A program made the translations under genes and the position numbers. Source: Atopobium deltae (GTDB taxonomy: Bacteria > Actinomycetota > Coriobacteriia > Coriobacteriales > Atopobiaceae). From it: a stretch of 64,000 nt of DNA. Shown here in pieces: positions 1-8,927 of the stretch (within the stretch, counting starts at the first letter, position 1; every line of letters starts with the position of its first letter). The notes under the pieces are model-generated. The model did not search any database and was not told where the DNA came from. It was given only the letters and a program-made list of their open reading frames with translations. The stretch lies in the NCBI RefSeq assembly GCF_001552785.1, contig NZ_KQ959483.1:1-64000 (forward strand), read 5' to 3'.

Positions 1-60
1 ATTTACAGCAAAGATGAAGATGAGGATTTGTGGCAGAAATGTGTCAGTGGAACAAAGTAA
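1..60 (+). CDS. C-terminal end of an unidentified protein (partial)
   Basis: The first frame is open from the window edge and closes with TAA at 58-60. It gives 19 acidic-to-basic residues ending in SGTK. A clear intrinsic terminator follows at 118-148 on the same strand, which supports a real gene end here. Too little is visible to name the product, and a chance open frame of 19 codons cannot be excluded. Confidence 0.45.
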   Translation: MYSKDEDEDLWQKCVSGTK

Positions 61-117
61 AAAACAATATTCCTCAAGTGCAGCAAACCTAAAATAAGCG
101 AGCAGTTCCTGACCGGA

Positions 118-148
118 TTCCTGACCCATTTTTTGGTCAGGAATTTTT
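118..148 (+). terminator. Rho-independent terminator
   Basis: A perfect 9-bp stem (TTCCTGACC at 118-126, GGTCAGGAA at 135-143) with an 8-nt loop is followed by TTTTT. It lies downstream of the partial gene at 1-60 and before the tRNA-Val gene of the opposite strand. Confidence 0.85.
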
Positions 149-180
149 CAATCACGAACTACCCGCTTTACCTGCGTAAA

Positions 181-255
181 TGGTGGGCGATACAAGATTT
201 GAACTTGTGGCCTCTTCCGTGTCAGGGAAGCGCGCTCCCCCTGCGCCAATCGCCC
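181..255 (-). tRNA. tRNA-Val (anticodon GAC)
   Basis: The minus strand folds as a full cloverleaf. Acceptor GGGCGAU pairs with AUCGCCC, the D stem is GCGC/GCGC, the anticodon stem CUUCC/GGAAG carries the loop CUGACAC, and the T arm is ACAAG-UUCAAAU-CUUGU. The discriminator is A and CCA is encoded (181-183 on the plus strand). A good promoter lies about 40 bp upstream. Confidence 0.95.
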
Positions 256-296
256 ACATACACCACAGAAGCTTATAAAGAACTGCAGCGGGAGTA

Positions 297-325
297 ACTA
301 TACGACAATATGCGTCTTCTTGCAA
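297..325 (-). promoter_or_regulatory. Sigma-70-type promoter of tRNA-Val
   Basis: On the minus strand the -35 box TTGCAA (320-325) and the -10 box TATAGT (297-302) are separated by 17 bp. The spacing and the position just upstream of the tRNA fit a stable-RNA promoter. Confidence 0.7.
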
Positions 326-383
326 GTGTACATACTGTGTACATATCCACCTCTCTGAACGCATTTGGGGGGTAGGTGCGCGC

Positions 384-2051
384 TTACCGTGCCTCAACAC
401 CTTCAACACGAATGCCGTGACGCAGAGCAAATTGCTTCAAACTTAAGCGATACGCCTCTTTTTGCTTATCGGTCCAGCGCTCAAGATTGCCCGCTATAAG
501 CAAAGCGCTGCTCTGCGCGATAAACGCATCAATATAACTTGCGCGATTAGCATCATCAAAGCTCGCGATGGTATCAAAAAGCATGACTCCGGGATTGGCG
601 CCAAACGCCCAGCCATCAAGTGCGCCGCGAGCGGCGATCGCCTGAATTGCCTGCTGCGTACTTTTGCGTTCGCGCGTTTTGACATGACCAAAGCGCGCGC
701 TATCCCACGCAACAGCGCTACCCGCAGAAATCTCGCAGTACTGCGCATGGCCAATCGCCGAAGCAAGAGGCGCGCCACCAAAGTTCAAAAGCACATCTGG
801 ACCCGCAGCATCGCGAACGATCGTCAAAATCATGTCGAGCAGCTCTGCCCTATTGTGCCCCGCATGTTCGAGAAGTGCGGCCGCATAAATGTAATCGATC
901 GTCAAAAAATCAAAGCCCCACTGCTGTGTCGCCACCTTCACCACATGCGCAATATACTGCTTGACCTCGGCGTTACACACATCCAAAGCAAATAGACCAT
1001 TGTGATGCAGACTCACACATTGCGGTTTTTGAGCAATGTCTCGTAGCAGCCAATCGGGATGCTCCAGCGCCAGACGAGAATCCCGCGCGGACGCAAAGGG
1101 CGCCAACCACAGCCCCGCAAGCATATGCTGCTCATGAATCGTTTGCACCGCTTGCGCGAGCCCGCAGGGAAAACGCTTTTTCGAGACGTCCAACCAATCG
1201 CCTGGCACGCAATAGCCTTCGCCGATCTGAAAAAGCTTACTCAACCCACGCAAATGCAACCCCCGTAGCAGCTCACGATACGCGCGGAGCTGTGAGCGGA
1301 CGGTCTTCTCGTCAGCCTGCGCTAAACGCTGCTCCTCGCTTACTTTTGTGGGATACATCACGCCATCATACGAGGTCGTATAGCCAATAAGCGGATCTGC
1401 CGAGAAGATCGTGTGCTTGCTGCGCTTTACCCAACGGCGCATGACGTTGGAGCGCTTTCCTGTGATGAGGCAGACGGCCATGAGATCGTGATCGACATCG
1501 GGCTGCAAGGCTGCGGCAGGAGGCTCCTTCTCGAAGAGGAAGTTATCGAGCTCGCCCTGCTGGCGAATGACGGTGAAGCCTTTTTCTTCGTTAAGCGAAC
1601 CAAAGAGCGTGTACTGCGGATCACGACGGATGTATCCATACGAAAAGCCGTGCTGGTGGCCAGCGCTACTATCCTGCTTTACAAAGTGATAATCGCCCGC
1701 ACGGGTGGCCGCCTCGTTGCCAAAGAGGCGCTTGGCATACCACGAAAGGCCAGGTGTGCGCCCATGCAAGGGTGTCTCGCCAGAATTAGTATCGGATTGA
1801 TAGCCATTCAAAAAGATGCTTTGAGCGCCTTTAGTAGGTATTTTGAGCTGCATGCTGAGTTCATCGATGACGATCCATTTTGTTGGTACCACGTGCACAT
1901 GCCATTCGTCGTGCTCAAGCTGGACGTAAAAGCCGATCTCACGCGCAAAGGCGACGGGGCGAGCTACTCTATCGGTCGCTAAGCACACTTCAAAGCGTTG
2001 GGGATTGCCAGGTATGTGATAAACCAGTCGTAACAACCGCAGCGGATTCAT
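384..2051 (-). CDS. GH36-like alpha-galactosidase family protein with an altered acid/base site
   Basis: 555 residues, shorter than the usual ~700 of bacterial GH36 enzymes. A (beta/alpha)8-barrel signature is visible: GLWLAPF in mid-protein, then GFDFLTIDY at about 378-387, where D386 matches the GH36 nucleophile. The usual second motif, an R-x-x-x-D segment carrying the acid/base aspartate after the conserved C/N-x-G-G-x-P-L element, reads EISAGS at about 440-445, so the expected Asp is absent. Family membership is seen in the sequence; substrate (alpha-galactosides or related glycans) and activity are inferred. It lies downstream of the glycosyltransferase and the broken ORF but is separated from them by about 120 bp. 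It could be a divergent enzyme using another acid/base or a non-catalytic relative. Confidence 0.75.
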   Translation of the reverse strand: MNPLRLLRLVYHIPGNPQRFEVCLATDRVARPVAFAREIGFYVQLEHDEWHVHVVPTKWIVIDELSMQLKIPTKGAQSIFLNGYQSDTNSGETPLHGRTPGLSWYAKRLFGNEAATRAGDYHFVKQDSSAGHQHGFSYGYIRRDPQYTLFGSLNEEKGFTVIRQQGELDNFLFEKEPPAAALQPDVDHDLMAVCLITGKRSNVMRRWVKRSKHTIFSADPLIGYTTSYDGVMYPTKVSEEQRLAQADEKTVRSQLRAYRELLRGLHLRGLSKLFQIGEGYCVPGDWLDVSKKRFPCGLAQAVQTIHEQHMLAGLWLAPFASARDSRLALEHPDWLLRDIAQKPQCVSLHHNGLFALDVCNAEVKQYIAHVVKVATQQWGFDFLTIDYIYAAALLEHAGHNRAELLDMILTIVRDAAGPDVLLNFGGAPLASAIGHAQYCEISAGSAVAWDSARFGHVKTRERKSTQQAIQAIAARGALDGWAFGANPGVMLFDTIASFDDANRASYIDAFIAQSSALLIAGNLERWTDKQKEAYRLSLKQFALRHGIRVEGVEAR

Positions 2052-2176
2052 GCATACTCCCTACTGGTATGTGCACAAAGCACACATGCCGCACTCTCTA
2101 TAGCGCTTGCAGATGTCGCAGGCGCGCTAAAAACAGTTACCTTTATTATTCCTCATGCACGGGTGCTTGCCAAGAC

Positions 2177-2544
2177 TCATGCGGGCGAGCTTGCCAAGGC
2201 TGCGAACTTATCTGCTGCACTAAACAGCACGGGAGAGGTCTGTTTGAGAAATTCGTCGCGCCGAGCGCCGCGAGATCCGTGTTCGATAAGGACGAAACGG
2301 CCGTGATATTTTTTGAGGCGGGCGTACAGATCTTTGAGCAGGACTGCGGTGGGCTCGAAAGCCTGGTAAGCGGCATTATTTGAGGGCATGTATATAGAGG
2401 CAGCAGGTTCATATAACGATAAGGGTCCCGCTGCCATAATGCAATATCGGCTTTTTGGTAATAGCGCACCGCATCCCAATTCTGAGGATCATACATCACA
2501 GCTAGGGCATGCTGTTGATGGAAACATGCGAGTAAAACCGTCAC
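2177..2544 (-). pseudogene. Frameshifted remnant of an unidentified protein
   Basis: A GTG at 2542-2544 overlaps the TAG stop of the glycosyltransferase by one base, as a coupled gene would. Its frame looks protein-like for about 50 codons (…WDAVRYYQKADIALWQRDPY…) to about 2400. The coding character then passes to another frame (…AYQAFEPTAVLLKDLYARL…, …YHGRFVLIEHGSRGARRDEF…), which ends in TGA at 2177. Neither frame alone looks like a whole protein; one frameshift near 2390-2410 would join them. I do not recognise the family. The remainder down to 2052 shows nothing further. Confidence 0.4.
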
Positions 2545-3644
2545 TAATTAAATTTAACAAACTTACCAACCAGACGATATGCAGCTAACGTGATGTGTTT
2601 TCCAGCCTTGGTGGGCAAATTCGTGCTCGAGCCCACAATGCCAAAACGACAACGACGCCACAGACGTGGATCGTACTCACGTAATTCATTCCACAAAATG
2701 TCGAGCTGCTCCATAGCATCGGGTTGCTTCGAGAGTTTCGAGAAGATCGAGCAAATGGCCATCATGATGACAAAGTAATTAACCATGTAGCTGCGCAATT
2801 TAATCGATGGGATATCCTCATACAGCTTGTACGAATACATCAGGATGCGCGTAATGCGCCGCTGTTGTTCAATGCGTCCCGCCATGACAGTTTCGTTAAC
2901 CGATTGATCTTCTCGGCCGATAAAGTAGCGATACAGATCAACGTCCAAATAGTACAGGCGCTTGCAACGAGGCAGAGGCACAAAGGCGTAGATATTATCG
3001 ACATAAAACGTGTGGGAGGGCAACGGAGTGCCGCCACCAGCGCGCAGAATGTCAGCACGATAGCATAGCGAGTGCATAATGAGGTTTTGCCACATGTGAA
3101 AATGGCCGACCTCGTCCCAGCCAAACACGCGGCCCGTGGGCAAAATGTTGCGGTACGAAACGTAATTTTGCGTGTTGTCAGGCACGTGCTCGTAGACATA
3201 ATTGCTGATAAAAAGGTCCACGTTTTCGTGGACGGCTTCGGAGGCGCGAATCGTATCGACAAGCTTTGCTAACGAAGGAGCATCAAGCCAGTCATCCGAG
3301 TCAACGACCTTGTAAAACACACCGTCCGCTGCGGCAAGACCCGCAAGTACAGCAGCGCCATGGCCGCCATTTTCCTGATGGATGGCTTTAATGATGTTGG
3401 GATAACACTCGGCCCATTCGTCGGCTTTTTGTGCCGTGGCATCCTTGGTGGAACCATCATCAACCACAATGATTTGAATGTCGGGTGCGTAGTTGGTGCC
3501 CTCCAAAATGGAGCTGATACAATGGTCCATGTACGCTGCGGAGTTGTAGCACGGAATGCCAAAGGACAAAATTTTTGATGCCGTTGACGCGACCGTGGAT
3601 GTCGTGGCTGCGGTCGTCGGCTGTGCGGACAAAGTGTCTGTCAT
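2544..3644 (-). CDS. Family 2 glycosyltransferase
   Basis: 366 residues from the ATG at 3644. GT-A fold signatures are clear: an N-terminal IPCYNSAAYM strand-loop, a nucleotide-binding VVDDGS motif, and a metal-binding VVDSDDW motif. The family transfers an activated sugar to a surface polymer, glycolipid or peptidoglycan-linked acceptor, acting on the cytoplasmic side of the membrane; donor and acceptor cannot be told. No transmembrane segments are obvious. Two in-frame upstream ATGs (to 3689) exist, but the chosen start directly precedes the family's first beta strand region. Its stop overlaps the start of the broken ORF downstream. A copy of the CGAGAAGACC motif lies in its leader. Confidence 0.85.
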   Translation of the reverse strand: MTDTLSAQPTTAATTSTVASTASKILSFGIPCYNSAAYMDHCISSILEGTNYAPDIQIIVVDDGSTKDATAQKADEWAECYPNIIKAIHQENGGHGAAVLAGLAAADGVFYKVVDSDDWLDAPSLAKLVDTIRASEAVHENVDLFISNYVYEHVPDNTQNYVSYRNILPTGRVFGWDEVGHFHMWQNLIMHSLCYRADILRAGGGTPLPSHTFYVDNIYAFVPLPRCKRLYYLDVDLYRYFIGREDQSVNETVMAGRIEQQRRITRILMYSYKLYEDIPSIKLRSYMVNYFVIMMAICSIFSKLSKQPDAMEQLDILWNELREYDPRLWRRCRFGIVGSSTNLPTKAGKHITLAAYRLVGKFVKFN

Positions 3645-3702
3645 AGTATGTACCATCCCAGGGTAAGTACTCGCGCATACGCCATACATACGTCATACAA
3701 AA

Positions 3703-3714
3703 GGTCTTCTCGGC
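3703..3714 (-). repeat. Intergenic copy of the dispersed motif GCCGAGAAGACC
   Basis: This full 12-base match on the minus strand lies in the leader of the glycosyltransferase gene, outside any supported coding sequence. It is one of about 70 copies of the CGAGAAG core in the window. Confidence 0.6.
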
Positions 3715-3943
3715 AGGCAACATACGCGAGCATTCATCATGTGTCATATAACTGCGCTGTTTATTTTACCTGAACGGGTAAGCGAACAAAAAATTTCACG
3801 CTATTCGTATAGATTTGCTTAGTTTCGTATTATAACGGCTAACTCTACATGCTACTTCCCTACAACTACGCTATGATTGAAACGCTCTTTGGCGAGCCGT
3901 GTTTGGTCGGCGCCCCTCTCGAAAAAGTCTGCAGGTAGAAGCA

Positions 3944-4855
3944 ATGATTTATACCGTCACCTTTAACCCCGCCCTTGATTATGTCATTCGTCTTGACAAG
4001 CTCGTGCCCGGCACGATCAACCGCCTGACCTACGAAAACGTCATGCCTGGCGGCAAAGGTATCAACGTTTCTATCGTGCTTAAAAATCTCGATCACGACT
4101 CCTGTGCGCTGGGCTTTATTGCGAATTTTACGGGCGATGCCCTTGCAAGCCTAGTAAGTGCTCACGGGTGCAAAACTGATTTCATTCGCTCCCAGCAGGG
4201 CATGACGCGCATCAATGTCAAACTCAAGGCAGAAGAAGAAACCGAGCTCAACGGCATTGGTCCGCAGATAAGCCCAGACGAAATCGAACAGCTTTTTGCT
4301 AAGCTCGACAGGCTAGTTGCCGATGATATGCTCGTCATTTCGGGAAGCGTCCCCAAAACCTTGCCGAGCGATATGTACGAGCAAATCATGTCTCGCCTTG
4401 CGGGACGCGGCATTCGTATTGTGGTCGATGCGGAGCTTGACCTGCTGCTTAACGTGTTGCAGTATCACCCCTTCCTCATCAAACCCAACAATCATGAACT
4501 TGGGGCCATTTTTGACGTCGAACTCAAAACGCGCGAGGAAGTTATTCCGTATGCCAAAAAACTGCAGGCGCGCGGTGCGCGCAACATCTTAGTCTCGATG
4601 GCGGGCGAAGGTGCCGTGTTCGTATCCGAGAACGGTGAGGTATATACCTCCGTTGCGCCTAAGGGAACCGTCGTTAATTCCGTTGGTGCAGGCGACTCCA
4701 TGGTGGCGGGCTTCATTGCTGGCTGGATCGAGAGCGGTCGCGACATGCAGCACGCCTTTAAGATGGGTATTTGCACGGGATCCGCAAGCGCCTTCTCGGC
4801 TGATTTTGCGACACGTAATGAAGTGCAGGCACTCTTAGCGAGCCTGGCCGAATAA
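3944..4855 (+). CDS. PfkB-family sugar-phosphate kinase (1-phosphofructokinase/tagatose-6-phosphate kinase type)
   Basis: 303 residues. The N-terminal TFNPALDYV and PGGKGINVS are the substrate-binding signatures of the FruK/LacC branch. The PfkB signature 2, GAGDSMVAGF at 248-257, supplies the catalytic base D251 and the anion hole. The enzyme phosphorylates a hexose phosphate (fructose-1-P or tagatose-6-P) to the bisphosphate in the cytosol. FruK and LacC cannot be separated here because no PTS or tagatose genes lie next to it. The start at 3944 is chosen because the family begins with the MIYTVTFNPA strand; an AGGTAGAAG-like ribosome site precedes it. It is divergent from the glycosyltransferase, and the 300-bp region between them carries no other gene. 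Confidence 0.88.
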   Translation: MIYTVTFNPALDYVIRLDKLVPGTINRLTYENVMPGGKGINVSIVLKNLDHDSCALGFIANFTGDALASLVSAHGCKTDFIRSQQGMTRINVKLKAEEETELNGIGPQISPDEIEQLFAKLDRLVADDMLVISGSVPKTLPSDMYEQIMSRLAGRGIRIVVDAELDLLLNVLQYHPFLIKPNNHELGAIFDVELKTREEVIPYAKKLQARGARNILVSMAGEGAVFVSENGEVYTSVAPKGTVVNSVGAGDSMVAGFIAGWIESGRDMQHAFKMGICTGSASAFSADFATRNEVQALLASLAE

Positions 4856-4884
4856 TATTCATTTTAGAATAATATTCATTTTAA
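4851..4884 (+). repeat. 17-bp tandem duplication spanning the kinase stop codon
   Basis: AATAATATTCATTTTAG at 4851-4867 is followed directly by a copy differing only in its last base at 4868-4884. The stop codon TAA at 4853-4855 lies inside the first unit. Similar duplications at gene ends occur at 28224 and 60302. Confidence 0.85.
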
Positions 4885-5163
4885 GTACAAATTTATATAT
4901 AGAGAAGCCCTGTGTCTTGTTCACGTGGCACCATGCAACGTAAAAATATATCGCTTATCCGCGTATACATACCACTTACCTAAATTCACGTTTTAATAAA
5001 AGGTATTTTTTTTACATTCTTCATAAAACTTAAAATAGATTTTGAAAAATTTATCCAAATTCGTGCATACCCACATGTTTTTAACTCAAAATCCACTGTG
5101 TGACCTCGCTGGCTTCTGTGGGATTTCGTGTTACAAAATGAGGTTTGTCTGTCACTATCATCT
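4885..5163. other. AT-rich intergenic region before the surface peptidase
   Basis: No gene, tRNA or strong terminator is visible. The stretch is much richer in A+T than its surroundings, with runs such as AGGTATTTTTTTTAC. It presumably holds the promoter of the peptidase, but I see no single convincing -35/-10 pair. Confidence 0.5.
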
Positions 5164-5175
5164 TAAGGAGGATGA

Positions 5176-7767
5176 ATGAACGAGCGCTTTAATTTAAGAG
5201 TTCTGAATGCAAAGGCGCATATTCGTGCATGGTCACGACGCCGCACGCTTATAGCCCTTGCAAGTGCAGCCTTAGCAATGCTTTTAGCCTCTCCTTTTAC
5301 TGCACAGGCTCTCCAGACAGCCACCAAGACTGTCTCCGCCCTGCCTGCTGCCACCGCAGCAGACCCCGCGAGCACCAACGCCACCGCCGATGCCACCGAC
5401 TCCTACGGTACCAAGGTCATGTTTGACTTCAACGGCGACGGTAAAACGACCGAAGCAGACTGGAACGAATACCTCACCTGGATGCACAACTTTAGGCCAT
5501 TTGACTTTGACCTGCAAAGTGGTGACCTTGGCGACTCCCACAACGGCGGCGTACAGATTACTGGCGCCACGCAGCTGCTCGTCAATGGACAGCAGGGGAC
5601 GCTCAAGACGCTCGACAAAAATCTTGATGTCAACAAAATGCCAACCTATTACCTAAACAATATTGGCCAGATTACGCCCGTTAAAAACCAGAGTCCTTGG
5701 GGCACCTGCTGGGCCTTCGCGTCAATTTCGGCCCTCGAAAGTGCCATCTTAAAGGCGCAATATCCCAAGGCCTACAATGCTGAAGATCACAAGGAGCCTG
5801 TCCTCACCAATCTTGATGACCACGGTGTTGACCTTTCGGAGCTCTCCCTTGCGTGGAAGGCATATGATCTGCAATCTGAGGGAAGCCAAAAGGGAGAAGG
5901 TCAGGTAGACGTTCTTCCTCCTGACACCACCCCCGATCGCCTTGCCTGCGGTGGCTGGGCAACCATGGCTCAGACGCTATTCGGTGGCTGGCAAGCGCTA
6001 ACAACCGAGAAGGCACAGCCCTACTGGCCTACTGGTGTGGCTATGAACTGGGACAATCGTAAGAACCTTAGAGGCTTCCACGATAAATGGGCTATGCACA
6101 CCGATGCTAATGGCAAAGAGGTTTACGAGGATGCTGGCGCACGCGTCAATGGCACCTACTACCTGCCCAGCCCCAACATTCTAGTTCCCGATAAGAACGA
6201 CCACCTCGTGTGGAAGGGCTACAACGAAGACGCCAACACCCTTATTAAGCAGGCCCTCGTCAAGCACGGTGGCGTACAAATTGGTTATGGTGCCGACACC
6301 TATCGCCCTGGCCAGAAAAGCAAATCTGACTTTATAAACGGCGAGCACTGGGCACAGTATTGCGACGCCACCAATGTCGAGATTACCCATGCCGTTACCA
6401 TCGTTGGTTGGGATGACAACTTCGATCCCGCCAAATTCAAGGCTGGCAAAAATGACGTCACCAACCTCAAGAAGGGCGCCTGGCTGGTCAAGAACAGCTG
6501 GAACTCCGTCGATCTTCTCATGAAGCAATTTGGTCTGAGCAAAGAAGAGGCTCAAAAGCAAACCAAGTGGGGCATCGTCGATAAGGACGGCGCTCACACT
6601 GGCTTCTTCTGGCTTTCGTACTACGATCGCTCCATCAACACGCCGTCGTACTTCTCGGTAGACCTCAAGCAGGATGGCTACGACTACGATAATAACTACT
6701 CTTACGACTACCTTATTAACCAGTCGCAATCTCCGCTCGTGCTTCGTACTGCCGATAAGGGCACGCTCGTTTCGAACATTTTCACCGCCAAGGGTGACGA
6801 GGCCCTGCGCGCGGTTTCGGTCCAGACGGCTGAGCCCAATAGCAAGACATCCATTAGCATTTATATGCTGAACAATGCCGATGCCTTGAAGGACAACGAC
6901 CCCACCAATGACGGCGAGCCCGTCCTGACCATGAACTACACCGCAAAAGTTCCTGGCCTGCACACCGTCAAACTTCCCCACGCCCTAAACCTGAAAAAGG
7001 GCCAGACCTTCGCAGTCGTTCAGAACGTCACAGGCGTCAATGCCGATAAGAGCATCAACTCCTACCTCAACCTCGAGACAGGTATGTCGCAGGATGCTCA
7101 GTGGCCCGATAAGAACAACGCCGAGACCAAGGGTCGCGCAATGGGCTATGTCTGGAGTACCGCGGTGGCCAATCCTGGCGAGACCTTCGTCAAGCTGATG
7201 ACCAAAGACGGTTACAAGTGGGTCACTCCTGCCGAGATTGGCAAGACTTTAGGCGAGAACAAGTACTTCGAGTTTGGTAACGCCCTTATCAAGGCCTTTA
7301 CCGTTAACGACTTTGCGCAGGACAGCCACTATCAGATGGTTACGAGTTCCAACGTGAAGCAGGGTGAAGAGGTGCTCTTTGCGTCCAACGCGCCGCTGAA
7401 GAGCTTTGTTGCTGTTCGCATTGACGGTGCTACTATTGATCCTTCCAACTACAGCGTAGAAGAGGGAACGACTAAGGTAACCCTGAAGGCTGCTTTCACT
7501 AAGAGTTTAAGCGCTGGTAAGCACACGATTGAGATCGTTTCTACTGATGGTATTGCTAAAGCAACGTTTACCGTTACGGCGACCGATGCTGTGGATACCC
7601 CCAACGATAACAAGACACAAACCGCCACGCAGGTAGTTGCAAAGACTTCCAAGCCTGGCAAGATGCCTCGTACGCAAGACCCCACAACCATAGCACCGAT
7701 GGTGGCTATGGGTGCAGGTGCGGGACTTGCCGCTTTTGGTGCTGTTGCTCGTCGCAAGAAGAACTAA
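5176..7767 (+). CDS. Secreted papain-like (C1) cysteine peptidase with a sortase-type C-terminus
   Basis: 863 residues. A perfect AAGGAGG site lies 5 bases before the ATG. Residues 1-45 form a signal peptide (RRR, a long hydrophobic stretch, then AQA). Residues 84-95 are an EF-hand/dockerin-like loop (D84, N86, D88, K90, D95). The papain domain follows: oxyanion Gln172 and catalytic Cys178 in NQSPWGTCWAF, His405 in ITHAVTIVGW, Asn440 in VKNSWN. After about 480 comes a lectin-like/beta-rich region, and an Ig-like repeat lies near 750-810. The tail has MPRTQ, a hydrophobic span and RRKKN, the architecture of a sortase substrate with Gln where Gly is usual. The likely role is cell-surface proteolysis that supplies peptides for uptake. 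It is flanked by an AT-rich leader and a strong terminator, so it is probably monocistronic. Confidence 0.9.
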   Translation: MNERFNLRVLNAKAHIRAWSRRRTLIALASAALAMLLASPFTAQALQTATKTVSALPAATAADPASTNATADATDSYGTKVMFDFNGDGKTTEADWNEYLTWMHNFRPFDFDLQSGDLGDSHNGGVQITGATQLLVNGQQGTLKTLDKNLDVNKMPTYYLNNIGQITPVKNQSPWGTCWAFASISALESAILKAQYPKAYNAEDHKEPVLTNLDDHGVDLSELSLAWKAYDLQSEGSQKGEGQVDVLPPDTTPDRLACGGWATMAQTLFGGWQALTTEKAQPYWPTGVAMNWDNRKNLRGFHDKWAMHTDANGKEVYEDAGARVNGTYYLPSPNILVPDKNDHLVWKGYNEDANTLIKQALVKHGGVQIGYGADTYRPGQKSKSDFINGEHWAQYCDATNVEITHAVTIVGWDDNFDPAKFKAGKNDVTNLKKGAWLVKNSWNSVDLLMKQFGLSKEEAQKQTKWGIVDKDGAHTGFFWLSYYDRSINTPSYFSVDLKQDGYDYDNNYSYDYLINQSQSPLVLRTADKGTLVSNIFTAKGDEALRAVSVQTAEPNSKTSISIYMLNNADALKDNDPTNDGEPVLTMNYTAKVPGLHTVKLPHALNLKKGQTFAVVQNVTGVNADKSINSYLNLETGMSQDAQWPDKNNAETKGRAMGYVWSTAVANPGETFVKLMTKDGYKWVTPAEIGKTLGENKYFEFGNALIKAFTVNDFAQDSHYQMVTSSNVKQGEEVLFASNAPLKSFVAVRIDGATIDPSNYSVEEGTTKVTLKAAFTKSLSAGKHTIEIVSTDGIAKATFTVTATDAVDTPNDNKTQTATQVVAKTSKPGKMPRTQDPTTIAPMVAMGAGAGLAAFGAVARRKKN

Positions 7768-7836
7768 GCGTTGGCGTGCGGGCGCGTAAGTGTGAGCGCA
7801 CACATAAGCTAAGCGCAGATAACGCTTAAACTACGT

Positions 7837-7868
7837 AAGGCCGCTCTCTTTTTGGGGGCGGCCTTTTT
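7837..7868 (+). terminator. Rho-independent terminator of the C1 peptidase gene
   Basis: The 8-bp stem AAGGCCGC (7837-7844) / GCGGCCTT (7858-7865) is followed by a T run, about 70 bp after the stop codon. Confidence 0.88.
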
Positions 7869-8195
7869 CATGCGACATCATTTCATTTTGACGGGCACTC
7901 TATCTGTGCCAAGTTGTGCTAAAAAATGTATATAAGTACTCTTATTCTATAAAGTTATACATATTCAAAAATATTATTCGTTAACCGTTCGTAAAAAATT
8001 ATTCTTCACAAAGCATTCAATTTATTTTCATTATGAGCTAAAAAGAATTTACTTCCTTATATATTCATATTTTGCATATAGCATATATAAACAAATAAGA
8101 CCAAGTGCGTTTACAAAAATCTGTGCGATTTTTCTTATCATTCGTGATACACCAAAGATGTTGTGTATGCATAACTGACCTCATAAGAAGAATCA
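7869..8195. other. AT-rich intergenic region before the decayed peptidase relative
   Basis: About 330 bp without any supportable gene, strongly A+T rich like the leader of the intact peptidase. The last bases before the start (AAGAAGAATCA) have lost the AAGGAGG seen at the intact copy. Confidence 0.5.
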
Positions 8196-8836
8196 ATGAA
8201 CGAGCGCTTTAACCTAAGGGTTCTCAATGCAAAAGCAGATGCCTCATCCAAAAAGCAGGCTTCTGACAAAGCCGCTAAGGCCACGCAAGCTGCAGCTCAG
8301 GCCAGTGGTTCCGTTGCTGTTAAACCCCAAGATCCACCCGTAACAACAACGACTGACAAAAAGGACGATAAGAAGGCTGACGAGACGAAGCCAGCAGACA
8401 GCAAACCTGCCGATCCTAAGCCAACTTTAGCATAAAAGCTGGAAGCACAAAGGTAACGCTGGCAGACAGCTTCACGAAGTTGCTGGCACTGGATAAGCAC
8501 GCCATCGAAATCATTTCTGAAGACGGTAGTGCAAAGGCAAGCTTTGTTGTGAACAAGGCCGTTGCTTCTGTCGTTAACGGCAACAGCACCAATGGTGCGA
8601 ACGCCACGACAACGGGCTCAACAACGAGTGCCACAACGGGCACCCTTGTACAAACCCCGGCTACAGGCTCCAAAGCCAGCGTCGGCACCGCCTTAGCTCC
8701 TGCCACTGCAGTAATAGCAAGCACAGCAAAACTTCCTCAAACGGGTAAAGCGAGCGGACCTGCTGGCATGCCCAGCGCATTTGGTGGTAGCGTTCTTGTT
8801 GGATTCGGCATGCTTCTTCGTCGTAAAAAGCACTAA
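8196..8836 (+). pseudogene. Decayed LPxTG surface protein sharing ends with the C1 peptidase
   Basis: The first 14 codons encode MNERFNLRVLNAKA, identical to the start of the intact peptidase, but no hydrophobic signal peptide follows. Instead there is a Lys/Asp/Thr/Pro-rich linker ending in TAG-free reading until TAA at about 8433-8435. In the next frame, starting near 8419, coding resumes (SIKAGSTKVTLADSFTKLL…), matching the Ig-like repeat of the peptidase (SVEEGTTKVTLKAAFTKSL). It ends with LPQTG, a short hydrophobic span and LLRRKKH. The simplest reading is a paralogue that lost its signal peptide and catalytic middle by deletion and then took a frameshift. A part could still be translated, but it could not be exported by the usual route. 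Confidence 0.75.
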
Positions 8837-8891
8837 GGATCTGCAGGTCACTCTCAGGCTTAGCTTGCACAGCTAAAACAGCCTAGCTTCA

Positions 8892-8927
8892 AAGCCTCCC
8901 AATTCCAAAAGAGTTGGGAGGCTTTTT
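8892..8927 (+). terminator. Rho-independent terminator
   Basis: The 11-bp perfect stem AAGCCTCCCAA (8892-8902) / TTGGGAGGCTT (8914-8924) is followed by TTT, just downstream of the decayed LPxTG gene. Confidence 0.88.

Noticed and set aside
152-430. A 92-codon open frame across tRNA-Val
   Set aside because: It overlaps a tRNA and its promoter and has no family resemblance or ribosome site.
6181-6981. Long minus-strand open frame inside the C1 peptidase
   Set aside because: It is antisense to a clear papain domain and reflects codon bias.
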